A stretch of DNA of 64,000 bases from Paenibacillus mendelii (GTDB taxonomy: Bacteria; Bacillota; Bacilli; Paenibacillales; Paenibacillaceae): positions 372,001 to 436,000 of the forward strand of contig NZ_JANHOF010000003.1 of NCBI RefSeq assembly GCF_024498075.1, written 5' to 3'. The position numbers were made by a program, and so were the translations under genes. Of the stretch, positions 18,115 through 25,838 are shown one piece after another (positions within the stretch are counted from its first letter, which is position 1; every line of letters begins with the position of its first letter). The notes beneath the pieces were generated by a model that was not told where the DNA came from, searched no databases, and saw only the letters and a list, made by a program, of their open reading frames with translations.

Positions 18115-19389
18115 ATGTCGTCCGGATCTGCGGCACAAGGCGCAGCGGGACAGCTGCTGCGCAACCGTTTTTTTCAAACGGTGATGTTATCGAATGTGTT
18201 ATTACAAATCGGCATCTGGGTTCGTAACTTTGCTATTCTCATGTTTGTGACGGATAAGACGGGCAGTGACCCGGTTGCCATATCGCTGATTTCATTCGTC
18301 GAGTTCGCGCCTATCTTTATTTTCTCCTTTATCGGCGGGACCTTCGCTGATCGCTGGCGTCCGAAACGAACGATGATCTGGTGTGATTTATTGTCTTCCG
18401 TATCGGTGTTTGTTGTACTGCTGACCCTTATCTTTGAAGCGTGGGAGGCCGTTTATTTTGCCACATTAGTGTCGGCGATTCTCTCTCAATTCTCCCAGCC
18501 TTCTGCCATGAAGCTCTTCAAGCAGCATATTCCGGAGAATCAGCTCCAGACCGCTATGGCGATCTTCCAGACCCTTGTTGCAATCTTGATGGTAGGCGGT
18601 CCGGCACTGGGCGTAACGGCTTATCATCATTTGGGCATCAATTGGTCGATTGCCGTCATGGGCATCGCATTTCTGTTATCCGCGCTTGTTCTCGTCCGTA
18701 TACCGGCCGACCGGCTGGCGGAGAAAGGCGAGGCTGTCAAACGCCGCATTTCACAGGATTTGAAGGATGGATTCCGTTATGTCATGCGAAGCCAAGTGCT
18801 TCGTACTTTATGCGGAACGTTTGCGCTTGCTGGTCTGGCGATCGGGATCGTGCAGACGCTAGGTTTGTTTATCGTGACCGACCGGCTTGGCAAGCCAAAG
18901 GAATTTCTGCAATTTATGCTGATGGTGAACGGCGTGGCTATGCTGCTCGGGGGCGTCTCCGTCATGGCCCTCGCTAAGCGGTTAACGCCACAGAAGATGC
19001 TCGCGCTCGGCATGCTGGTCAACACGATCTGCATGATCAGCATCGGCTTCTCGACCAATGTAACGTTGACCTTGATACTACAGTTTATCAACGGGCTCTT
19101 CTTCCCGGTCATCCAGGTCGCCATCAGCACGATGATGCTGCAGTGGTCTGAAGAATCGTACGTGGGCCGCGTGAATGGCGTGCTTAGTCCGATGTTTAGC
19201 GGGATGATGGTTACCACGATCGCAACATCCGGTCTATTGCTGAAGGTGATGCCGCTTGTGACGATCTATTCGATCGCCGGCTTGCTGATGCTGGTAGGAG
19301 GACTGCTGCTTATCCCGATTTTCAAACACAAAGCACCTGAACATGAACGGTCCGGCACGCCAGCTGCGGCCGGCGTGATGACCCATTGA
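18115..19389 (+). CDS. MFS transporter, drug-efflux-like
   Basis: A 424-residue protein with about 12 membrane helices. It has the MFS loop 2-3 signature GGTFADRWRPKRTMIW, and its overall layout resembles the MFS_3/EntS-macrolide-efflux group. It should export a small compound in exchange for protons; the substrate is unknown. ATG 18115 follows AAGGAGGAAATGAA. A terminator-like hairpin follows, so it is probably the end of its unit. Confidence 0.85.
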   Translation: MSSGSAAQGAAGQLLRNRFFQTVMLSNVLLQIGIWVRNFAILMFVTDKTGSDPVAISLISFVEFAPIFIFSFIGGTFADRWRPKRTMIWCDLLSSVSVFVVLLTLIFEAWEAVYFATLVSAILSQFSQPSAMKLFKQHIPENQLQTAMAIFQTLVAILMVGGPALGVTAYHHLGINWSIAVMGIAFLLSALVLVRIPADRLAEKGEAVKRRISQDLKDGFRYVMRSQVLRTLCGTFALAGLAIGIVQTLGLFIVTDRLGKPKEFLQFMLMVNGVAMLLGGVSVMALAKRLTPQKMLALGMLVNTICMISIGFSTNVTLTLILQFINGLFFPVIQVAISTMMLQWSEESYVGRVNGVLSPMFSGMMVTTIATSGLLLKVMPLVTIYSIAGLLMLVGGLLLIPIFKHKAPEHERSGTPAAAGVMTH

Positions 19390-19411
19390 GGTTTACCTAT
19401 TAGCTAAGAAC

Positions 19412-19465
19412 AAGCATGATGCCAAGAAACAAAGCAGTAACACCGCTGCCGGCATCATGCTTTTT
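19412..19465 (+). terminator. Terminator after the MFS gene
   Basis: AAGCATGATGCC at 19412-19423 pairs with GGCATCATGCTT at 19451-19462, followed by more T. A small open frame crossing it (19416-19628) is rejected. Confidence 0.85.
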
Positions 19466-19571
19466 GCTGTTCGTGTTTTTTTATCTGATTTTTAAACCAA
19501 TGGGTGGAGATATACGTATAATAATAGAAGGAATTATTGAGCAGACCATTCGAATAAATCGCGTGCATGAC

Positions 19572-19597
19572 CGACAGCGCATCTGCGCTGTCGTTTT
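19572..19597 (+). terminator. Short perfect hairpin with T-run before the membrane-protein gene
   Basis: CGACAGCGCA at 19572-19581 pairs with TGCGCTGTCG at 19584-19593, followed by TTTT. It looks like a terminator placed 25 bases before a start codon, so it may attenuate transcription of the next gene or end read-through. Confidence 0.6.
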
Positions 19598-19621
19598 AAT
19601 TATGAAAGGGGAGATACCGCA

Positions 19622-20350
19622 ATGGTAACAGAGTCCGTGAACACAAGATTAATGGACGTTTCGCAGCTGGCCATGGTGCTTGCGATGAGTATATTTTACG
19701 CCTTGCTCCTCTTGTTGGCTGTCGTGGTATACAGGAGGTCCGAGAAACAAAGCGAGCCCTTTCTCTTTCTTAAATTGGCCGGTTATCTGTTCCTTGCCGC
19801 ATTTACCTTCCGGATGAACGGATTTCCGCTGCCCGCCGGTCTAATCATTGCATACGTACTGCATAGACGAGCTGTTTTCAATCGGAAGGCGAAGCAGACG
19901 GCCATTCTGTTAGGAGCCCTACTGTTCGTAATCGGTTTGTATCCACTTGATCAGAGCATCGATCGGATGCTGTACTCCCGCAGTGAAATCGCAACGTACC
20001 TGCATAAGGATTTAAATCCGGCGGAGGATGGGTTCAATATGATGATATTCACAGGGCAAGAAAGCGCGCTGAATATAGTCACGGAGAAGGAAGCTGAGGG
20101 GCTGGAGCTATATGAAGCCATGGCTGAATCTGAAGGAATTGACGCTGTCCCTGGTGAGCTCGGGGAGACGTATTGGTATTTGCAGCTTCATCAGGACCAT
20201 GATCAGGATCGGTTCCGCCGCATGGTGTTTGAAGTGGACCCGCAAGGACGCTATTTGATTCTGCAAGCTAGGGGAGAAACGTATTCATTCAAGACCTCGG
20301 AGCGGTTCCAGGCGCTGTTCCAAACGAAGGTTTCCCAATCCGCCGAATAA
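19622..20350 (+). CDS. Hypothetical membrane protein
   Basis: A 242-residue protein that I do not recognise. It has three or four hydrophobic segments in the first 110 residues (FYALLLLLAVVVYR, FLFLKLAGYLFLAAFTF, AILLGALLFVIGLYPLDQ), then a soluble acidic domain of about 130 residues. ATG 19622 follows AAAGGGGAGA. It ends only 3 bases before the candidate ECF promoter of the sigma gene, and so might be read together with it from an upstream promoter. A role in that circuit is guesswork. Confidence 0.7.
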   Translation: MVTESVNTRLMDVSQLAMVLAMSIFYALLLLLAVVVYRRSEKQSEPFLFLKLAGYLFLAAFTFRMNGFPLPAGLIIAYVLHRRAVFNRKAKQTAILLGALLFVIGLYPLDQSIDRMLYSRSEIATYLHKDLNPAEDGFNMMIFTGQESALNIVTEKEAEGLELYEAMAESEGIDAVPGELGETYWYLQLHQDHDQDRFRRMVFEVDPQGRYLILQARGETYSFKTSERFQALFQTKVSQSAE

Positions 20351-20353
20351 TAG

Positions 20354-20378
20354 GGAACCATTCCCTACTTGAATCGTC
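20354..20378 (+). promoter_or_regulatory. Candidate ECF-sigma autoregulatory promoter
   Basis: GGAAC at 20354-20358 and CGTC at 20375-20378 are exactly 16 bases apart, the shape of ECF promoters (AAC in the -35, CGT in the -10). It lies immediately before the ECF sigma gene, so the sigma factor may drive its own operon. The transcript would start near 20385, leaving a very short leader. Confidence 0.6.
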
Positions 20379-20399
20379 TACTTGTGAGAGGTGAACGAC

Positions 20400-20966
20400 T
20401 TGCAGCAGTTCGACTATTTGAAACATGTGACCGGCGGCTTGGACCGTTCTGCGGTTCTCGATGAACTGATGCGGGAATACGGCAAGGATGTGTGGAACTT
20501 TGCTTTCTTCATGACCCGGCAGAGGGAGCTTGCGGATGATATCGCGCAGGATGTATTCGTGAAGGTATACGAGCATCTGTACGAATTTCGGGGACAATCC
20601 TCCATCAAGACGTGGCTGCTGGCGATCACGCGGAATAAAGCGAGAGATGCTCTGCGCTCTTCCTGGCTTCGGAAGGTTACGCTCCTGCCGGTATGGTTCG
20701 ACAGGGATACACATCCTTCGGCGGAACGGGAAACGATGGACAAGCTTGAGATGGAGGAAGTCTGGTCACACGTACTCGAGCTTCCGCGCAAGCTGAGAGA
20801 AGCCTTATTGCTTAATAGCCATTATGGGCTCACCATGAAGGAAGCAGCGGAGCTTCTCGGGGTATCGGAAGGCACGGTCAAATCAAGGCTTCATCGCGCG
20901 CGCACCGCGGTGAACCGCAAATGGGCGAAGGAGACGGCTGCATGCGGGGAGGAAGAGTGGGTATGA
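20400..20966 (+). CDS. ECF RNA polymerase sigma factor
   Basis: A 188-residue sigma-70 factor of the ECF class. Region 2 includes ELADDIAQDVFVKVYEHL and the DNA-melting SSIKTWLLAITRNKARD; region 4 includes ALLLNSHYGLTMKEAAELL and VSEGTVKSRLHRAR. The start is probably TTG 20400, because GAGAGGTGA at 20386-20394 is correctly spaced for it and overlaps the alternative GTG 20391. Its stop overlaps the start of the next gene in ATGA, the coupling usual between ECF factors and anti-sigma factors. An ECF-like promoter lies just upstream. Confidence 0.93.
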   Translation: MQQFDYLKHVTGGLDRSAVLDELMREYGKDVWNFAFFMTRQRELADDIAQDVFVKVYEHLYEFRGQSSIKTWLLAITRNKARDALRSSWLRKVTLLPVWFDRDTHPSAERETMDKLEMEEVWSHVLELPRKLREALLLNSHYGLTMKEAAELLGVSEGTVKSRLHRARTAVNRKWAKETAACGEEEWV

Positions 20967-22519
20967 ACGGTCCAGAACAGGATTGGGAAGGGCGGCTTGC
21001 CGGGAAGCCGCCGATCACGAATGGGTTCACCTCGAAACTTGAACGAAAAGTGAGGGAACGTATTCGTATGCGATCGAATGAACGCAATGAACGCAAATCG
21101 CCATTCAGGGCAGTGGCCGCTGTTCTGAGTATCACCCTGCTGCTTGGCTGCGGCTGGTGGTTTCGCGATGATTTGAAGGAGATGATCGGCCAAGGCCAAT
21201 CCAAGGATGCTTTGGCATCTATCTACAATGATCCGCTAGCTGATCAGGAAGCTACACTGAAGGTTTTGCTTTTGGATTACGTCAATTTCGATAATATTAA
21301 GAAGCCGTTCATCATCCGGCATCCTTCCGTTCGAATCGAGACCGCCGTTGCATCAGGTGAGATCCTTCAGGATCCAGCGCGATATTCGGAATGGATTGCA
21401 ACGGAGAATGCCGACCTTCTTATGCTCCCGATGAATAAATTTATGGAGCTCGCGGCGAGCGGGAAGCTGAAGGCGATTGACTCACTTATCAAGAAAAGTG
21501 AGTTCGACTTGGAAGCGATTCATAAGCCGCTGGTTGACCTGCTTCGTATAGCCGGCGGAGGAGAATTATATGGACTGCCTGTAGAATTTGGTGCCCGTTC
21601 ACTCTTTGTCAACAAGACGCTCTTCGCCAAATATAATATCCCTCTGCCAGATGAGAATGCAACGCTCGATGATATTTTGAAGCTGGCCGCACGATTTGAA
21701 GGGAAAGATACTGCGGGGTTAACTACATCTACCAGAGGAAACCCATACGAGCTTGCCCGTATCATCGGACAATCCTCGGGCTTGAAAACGTTAGCCTTCG
21801 ATAAGGATCGCGTGTCCGCCTTGGTGCAAACCGATGGCTGGGAGCAAGTATGGCAGCAGGTTTCTGACGGCTTCATTGGGGGCTGGATTCAATCCCCCGA
21901 GGAGTTGGATTGGAGTAAGGGCAGCATTTCAATGAGTGAAATAATGAAGAACGACCTGTTTGCGCAAGGCAAAGCGGCGATGTCGCTGTCAGACAGCAGT
22001 TACTATCATTCGCTTATTGATGAAGAGAACCGCTTGAAGGGGAAGCTTGGTTTCGATTGGATGACCTCGTCCTTCAAGATGGATCCTACCGCAACCAATC
22101 AAGCCGAATACCTAGAAACGAATTTCGTCTATGCCATATCGGCCACTACGAATAACGAAGATGCCGCTTGGGAGATGCTGCGATTTACGGCCGGTCCAGA
22201 AATTGCAGCCCGGTTCGATCAAAGCAGTCATTATGGAGGTAAACTGCTTGGCCGAGTGTCAGCGATGAAATCACAGCCCAAGGAGAAATGGGGGGGCTTC
22301 TATGCGATGCAGCCTAATCCGGCAAACGTCGCAGCAGAGTTAACTCTTCAGACTGACTCGCGTTACGGCGAGGCTGCTAATCTGCTAAGAAAATCGAGCA
22401 GTGAACAGTTCCTGAACGTGGTCAAAGGGACGAAGTCGGTAGATCAAGCGCTCGCTGAGCTCCAGACGGAGCTAAATGCCTCGCTGGGGAAGCTCGGAAA
22501 GAAGGGTGAATCGCAATGA
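20963..22519 (+). CDS. Membrane-anchored solute-binding protein, candidate anti-sigma/sensor fusion
   Basis: A 518-residue protein in the anti-sigma position. A basic N-terminus of about 48 residues (FTSKLERKVRERIRMRSNER region), without a His-x3-Cys-x2-Cys zinc motif, precedes one hydrophobic helix (about 49-66), then a complete CUT1-type solute-binding domain to the end. The proposed topology is a cytoplasmic tail that could hold the sigma factor, a membrane helix and an outside sugar-binding sensor, comparable in design to RsgI proteins with outside carbohydrate modules. Alternative: Cys63 in LLLGC could be a lipobox, making this a lipoprotein with an unusually long n-region. The start ATG 20963 overlaps the sigma stop. 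Confidence 0.75.
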   Translation: MNGPEQDWEGRLAGKPPITNGFTSKLERKVRERIRMRSNERNERKSPFRAVAAVLSITLLLGCGWWFRDDLKEMIGQGQSKDALASIYNDPLADQEATLKVLLLDYVNFDNIKKPFIIRHPSVRIETAVASGEILQDPARYSEWIATENADLLMLPMNKFMELAASGKLKAIDSLIKKSEFDLEAIHKPLVDLLRIAGGGELYGLPVEFGARSLFVNKTLFAKYNIPLPDENATLDDILKLAARFEGKDTAGLTTSTRGNPYELARIIGQSSGLKTLAFDKDRVSALVQTDGWEQVWQQVSDGFIGGWIQSPEELDWSKGSISMSEIMKNDLFAQGKAAMSLSDSSYYHSLIDEENRLKGKLGFDWMTSSFKMDPTATNQAEYLETNFVYAISATTNNEDAAWEMLRFTAGPEIAARFDQSSHYGGKLLGRVSAMKSQPKEKWGGFYAMQPNPANVAAELTLQTDSRYGEAANLLRKSSSEQFLNVVKGTKSVDQALAELQTELNASLGKLGKKGESQ

Positions 22520-23862
22520 GGAAGATAAGAGGTTACTCTGGAGCTCTTCTTGCGGTTACGGCGCTCTTCTTCATGGGGCTATTGTCGGGATGTATGGGTG
22601 ATGATGAGGGCGAGCAAGGAGAGAAATCGCTTAAAATCGCCATCAGTTCGAAGGATTACTATGAATTTGCCTATAAGGATTACATCGAAGCGGCATTCCC
22701 TGAATTGAAGGTTGAGCTCATCGAACTAGAGCCGGACTACCAAGTTCAGGTATCGGATGACGATTATATCGAGGCAATCGAGAAAGAGAAACCAGACTTG
22801 ATCCTAACGTCCAGTTACAGATACGAGCTGCTAACGGAACGCGGGATACTAACGGATCTATCCGTTCGAATGGCGGACAGTGGGATGAAGGAGGATGATT
22901 TCTACCCAGGCATGATTGAATGGATGAAGCGGTCAGGCGATGGGAAATTGTACGGACTGGCGCCCGATTTTCAAAGTTCCGCCTTGTACTATAATGCAGA
23001 TTTGTTCGAGAAGTACGGAATCGATCCGCCACAGGATGGGATGACGCTCGCGGAGGTGTATCAGCTCGGCAGCCGATTCGTCGAGCAAAGTGGAGGGAAG
23101 GAAGGTGTAGTCGGCTTCTATCAGCAATATATCAATCAGCCTTACGATATGTTAGATAGCTTCGGGAGCAACGAAGGACTTCGGATGGTCGACTTTGCGA
23201 AGGGCCGGATTACGATGGATACGCCATTATGGCGCGACACGCTCCAGACCATGATTAATTTGTATAAGAACGGTACGCTTACATTAAACAGAACAAAAGG
23301 CGAAGTGATTGATGGCGTCGTTACGTATGGGAAAGAAGCTGTGGAGGCCGGCGATCTGTTCGGCAAGGGCAAAGCGGCTATGACCGTCGTATATTATAAC
23401 GATGGAGTGAGATATAAGTTCAAGGCAGGTGCGGTCACACCGCCAGTAAGCTCATCCGACCGGAGTCGTACCAACAGCATCTATGTATTTGAAGCGATGG
23501 GGATACCCGCGGGTTCCGCGAACGCAGCAGCGGCTTGGGACGTGATTCGCTTTATGACCAGTGACCATATGGCTAAAGTCAGAGCTGGCCTGAATTCGGG
23601 AGAAGGCTTCTCTGTGCGCCGAACGTATACGGAGTATATGCAGGATCCGTTGATCGGAAAGCTGTTTGAGCTGATGCCTGTACAATCTCCCAGGAATTCA
23701 AGAGGGAACGTGGATATCCAGAAGTTCAATCCGCTCTTCAATGAGCTTGTTAACCGGGAGGTAGAAGCGGCGATTCTTGGCGAGAAGTCGACAGATGAGG
23801 TAATTCGCACGATTCATAAGGAAGGACAAGCCTTGCTGGATGCGGCGACATTGAAAAATTGA
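22516..23862 (+). CDS. Extracellular solute-binding lipoprotein of the sigma-factor operon
   Basis: A 448-residue solute-binding lipoprotein with signal peptide and lipobox LSGC (Cys26). The binding domain shows family features such as GKLYGLAPDFQSSALYYNAD and FGKGKAAMTVVYYNDG. ATG 22516 overlaps the stop of the preceding gene by 4 bases, so sigma factor, anchored binding protein and this lipoprotein form one translationally coupled unit. No permease or ATPase gene is adjacent, which argues for a sensing or ligand-delivery role rather than simple transport. Confidence 0.88.
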   Translation: MRKIRGYSGALLAVTALFFMGLLSGCMGDDEGEQGEKSLKIAISSKDYYEFAYKDYIEAAFPELKVELIELEPDYQVQVSDDDYIEAIEKEKPDLILTSSYRYELLTERGILTDLSVRMADSGMKEDDFYPGMIEWMKRSGDGKLYGLAPDFQSSALYYNADLFEKYGIDPPQDGMTLAEVYQLGSRFVEQSGGKEGVVGFYQQYINQPYDMLDSFGSNEGLRMVDFAKGRITMDTPLWRDTLQTMINLYKNGTLTLNRTKGEVIDGVVTYGKEAVEAGDLFGKGKAAMTVVYYNDGVRYKFKAGAVTPPVSSSDRSRTNSIYVFEAMGIPAGSANAAAAWDVIRFMTSDHMAKVRAGLNSGEGFSVRRTYTEYMQDPLIGKLFELMPVQSPRNSRGNVDIQKFNPLFNELVNREVEAAILGEKSTDEVIRTIHKEGQALLDAATLKN

Positions 23863-23970
23863 CCATAGATATACACATGACAAGCCGCCTGCAGTATGAT
23901 TCTATCGTCGAATCCGTATCCAACAAAATACGTTCGATCTTGCCTGTTTCGCTGCAGTCCCCACTTGTGG

Positions 23971-24124
23971 TATAGTAAATAAAGATAAAGCCAAGTATGC
24001 AAAGGGAGCCGGTTGCCGCCGGTCTCCCTGCGCAATAGCCGCTATTAAGGGCGGTTGGCATGAACGAAGCATTAGCAGCGGAAGTAGGCCGCGTTCCTCG
24101 TTACAGGGCGGCCTACTTCTTTTT
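23971..24124 (+). ncRNA. Candidate antisense RNA (type I antitoxin)
   Basis: An extended -10 (TGG-TATAGT, TATAGT at 23971-23976) on the plus strand would start a transcript near 23983. It would end at a strong terminator: GAAGTAGGCCGC (24081-24092) pairs with GCGGCCTACTTC (24108-24119), followed by TTTTT. The roughly 140-base RNA is complementary to the 3' end and 3' untranslated region of the minus-strand toxin mRNA, the arrangement of RatA/txpA and SR4/bsrG. The -35 element is weak. Confidence 0.5.
24004..24028 (-). terminator. Candidate terminator of the toxin mRNA
   Basis: GGGAGCCGG at 24004-24012 pairs with CCGG-T-CTCCC at 24019-24028. On the minus strand it is followed by only three T, so it is moderate. 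It would give a toxin mRNA of about 285 bases. Confidence 0.4.
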
Positions 24125-24232
24125 GTTTTGGTTAAGCACGGTGAAGAGGGTCACGACCAACGTCACGAGTGCAATTAGCAGCGAACCGGCACCGATCATG
24201 AGCGCCAATACGTCTTTAACCTCCACGGGCAT
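24113..24232 (-). CDS. Holin-like type I toxin peptide
   Basis: A 39-residue membrane peptide beginning MPVEVKDVLALMIGAG, with a single hydrophobic helix (about 8-33, SLLIALVTLVVTLFTVL) and a basic tail LNQNKKK. This is the pattern of the putative holin-like toxin/TxpA group of type I toxin-antitoxin systems, which insert into the membrane. The ATG has a perfect site GGAGGTGAT at 24234-24242 side, part of which pairs with an upstream CTCCC (see hairpin). Its promoter contains a LexA-type box. An antisense RNA candidate overlaps its 3' end. Confidence 0.8.
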   Translation of the reverse strand: MPVEVKDVLALMIGAGSLLIALVTLVVTLFTVLNQNKKK

Positions 24233-24235
24233 CAC

Positions 24236-24249
24236 CTCCCTTCAGGGAG
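24236..24249 (-). promoter_or_regulatory. Hairpin covering the toxin ribosome site
   Basis: On the minus strand CTCCC-TGAA-GGGAG places half of the Shine-Dalgarno sequence in a stem. Sequestered ribosome sites are common in type I toxin mRNAs and keep translation low. Confidence 0.5.
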
Positions 24250-24291
24250 AATTTGCCTGGCCGCCCTTGCAAGCCTTTCTATTACTCTTCC

Positions 24292-24312
24292 ATTATACCG
24301 AACTTATGTTCG
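24292..24312 (-). promoter_or_regulatory. Toxin promoter -10 with LexA-type (SOS) box
   Basis: On the minus strand a perfect TATAAT lies at 24297-24292. Directly upstream is the palindrome CGAAC-N4-GTTCG at 24299-24312, which agrees with the Gram-positive LexA/DinR box (CGAACRNRYGTTYC) at 12 of 14 positions in either orientation. It occupies the -35 to -10 spacer, so LexA binding would block RNA polymerase. The -35 itself is weak. This suggests DNA-damage control of the toxin. Confidence 0.65.
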
Positions 24313-24328
24313 CATTGAAAGCATTCTT

Positions 24329-24363
24329 TAGGGACGAATTTTCCGTTAGGAAATTTGTCCCTA
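24329..24363. terminator. Bidirectional hairpin between toxin promoter and xylR
   Basis: TAGGGACGAATTTTCC at 24329-24344 pairs with GGAAATTTGTCCCTA at 24349-24363 around GTTA. It lies 14 bases past the end of the minus-strand ROK gene and probably terminates it. Confidence 0.6.
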
Positions 24364-24376
24364 TTTCTGTCGTTTA

Positions 24377-25543
24377 TTATACGCCGCCTTTGGTCTTGAT
24401 GAAGAACCGGCTGATGGCGTAGTAAGCGGCTCCTCGTACCGCAGACTGATCGTTAAGCTCGGCAAACAGAATTTGCAGCTTTTCTCTATGGTAGGAAAGG
24501 CTTCTTCGCGTCACCGTCTCTTGCAGAGATGGGCCAATCCACTGTCTGGCCCGGCTCATCCGGTTCCCGATTATAACGACATCGGGATTGAAGACGTTGA
24601 CGATGTTCGCAATTCCCGTGCCGAGCGCCGTGCCTATGCGGCTGAATAATTGTTGAACGCGCCGGTCGCCGTCTTCGGCTGCTTGGAGAAGCGCATCCAG
24701 ATCCGAATAGCCCAGAGGTGCGGCCTGCTCCAACAGGGCATTCTCCGAAGCATACAGCTCCCAGCAGCCATCGTTGCCGCAGCGGCAGGGCTTGCCGTTC
24801 ATCTCGATGGATAAGTGTCCCAGCTCCCCGGAGTAGCCGGACGCCCCTTTATAGAGCTCCTTGTTCAGAATGATTCCGGTACCGATACCGATGCCGACGC
24901 TCACATAAATTTGATGCGCGATGCCGCGTCCAGCGCCGTATTTCTGTTCGCCCTGCGCGCCTGCGTTGGCTTCGTTGTCGATCGTAATCGGCACATCGTA
25001 CCGCTCCGCGAGCGCCTGCTGCAGCTTGACCTGTTTCCAATCCAGATTCGGAGCGAAGAGAATCATGCCCTGGTCGTCAACGATACCGGGAACGCCGATC
25101 CCGATGCCGACAAGACCGTACGGGCTGTCTGGCATGACGTTTCGAAGGCTGTCGATACAAGCAGCGAGCTGCTCGATGACCTTCTGCTGCTGATTCGTCT
25201 TCAGCGGCAGCTCATTGTCCATCAGAACGGCGCCTTCAAGATCGGTCAAGACGCAGCGGATATAGTTCACCCCCAGATCGATCCCGATGGCATAGCCTGC
25301 ACGCGCGTGAAAGATCAGCAGCACGGGCTTGCGCCCGCCGCTGGATGCTCCTTGCCCGATTTCCAGGACCAGCTGATTGTCGATCAAGTCCTGAACGAGG
25401 CTGGAGACCGTCGCTTTATTCAAGCCGGTTCGTTCAGATATTTGCGCACGTGACAGAGGGGCATGCTTCAGGATCGCTTCCAGCACGATGGCGGTATTTA
25501 TTTTTTTGATCATGGCGAGGTCGCCTGTAGGCTTTATTTTCAT
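24377..25543 (-). CDS. xylR: ROK-family xylose operon repressor XylR
   Basis: A 388-residue cytoplasmic repressor. An N-terminal winged helix-turn-helix (about 15-65, LSRAQISERTGLNKATVSSL) is followed by a ROK sugar-binding domain (IGIDLGVNYIRCVLTDLEG; EANAGAQGEQKYGAGRG; the zinc-site block CRCGNDGCWELYAS). It is divergent from xylA, and the gap contains a near-exact B. subtilis-type xyl operator. Known XylR proteins release this operator when xylose binds. AGGAG at 25556-25560 precedes ATG 25543. Confidence 0.93.
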   Translation of the reverse strand: MKIKPTGDLAMIKKINTAIVLEAILKHAPLSRAQISERTGLNKATVSSLVQDLIDNQLVLEIGQGASSGGRKPVLLIFHARAGYAIGIDLGVNYIRCVLTDLEGAVLMDNELPLKTNQQQKVIEQLAACIDSLRNVMPDSPYGLVGIGIGVPGIVDDQGMILFAPNLDWKQVKLQQALAERYDVPITIDNEANAGAQGEQKYGAGRGIAHQIYVSVGIGIGTGIILNKELYKGASGYSGELGHLSIEMNGKPCRCGNDGCWELYASENALLEQAAPLGYSDLDALLQAAEDGDRRVQQLFSRIGTALGTGIANIVNVFNPDVVIIGNRMSRARQWIGPSLQETVTRRSLSYHREKLQILFAELNDQSAVRGAAYYAISRFFIKTKGGV

Positions 25544-25668
25544 AGGTGGGATATGCTCCTGTTACGATTATTAGTGAACGAGCGAACACGGCATGTCCGT
25601 TATTCATAAAACTTGTGCTGCATCCCTTATAGCGGTGCGATTTTATTTGCATCTTAGTATAGCACAAC

Positions 25669-25697
25669 ACTTAGTTTGTTTAATAGACAAACTAAGT
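25669..25697. promoter_or_regulatory. xyl operator (XylR binding site)
   Basis: ACTTAGTTTGT at 25669-25679 and ACAAACTAAGT at 25687-25697 are perfect 11-base arms around a 7-base centre, matching the known xyl operators of Bacillus. It overlaps the candidate promoters of both xylR and xylA. Confidence 0.93.
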
Positions 25698-25714
25698 ATG
25701 GTCATGCTATGCTA
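25685..25714 (+). promoter_or_regulatory. Candidate xylA promoter
   Basis: TAGACA at 25685-25690 and TATGCT at 25709-25714 are 18 bases apart. The -35 lies inside the xyl operator, so XylR would block it directly. Confidence 0.55.
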
Positions 25715-25729
25715 TTCTCAAGCTGCCCC

Positions 25730-25743
25730 GGAGAGCGCTTGCA
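25730..25743 (+). promoter_or_regulatory. Candidate CcpA cre site
   Basis: GGAGAGCGCTTGCA matches the cre pattern TGAAAGCGCTTTCA at 11 of 14 positions. It lies just downstream of the xylA promoter, where CcpA would act as a roadblock under catabolite repression. Confidence 0.5.
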
Positions 25744-25838
25744 TAGGAGCACGCCGCAGTGCGAATTGACTTTGTGCGTTGCATGTGAACGTCGCGGGGC
25801 ACGTACAGTTCAAGGATATGAAGGAGGCCATTATTAAG

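Noticed and set aside
19416..19628. 70-codon plus-strand frame
   Set aside because: It runs through two hairpins, one a clear terminator, and has no ribosome site.
24060..24422. 120-codon plus-strand frame
   Set aside because: It is antisense to the toxin gene and the end of xylR, and begins inside the antisense RNA region without a ribosome site.
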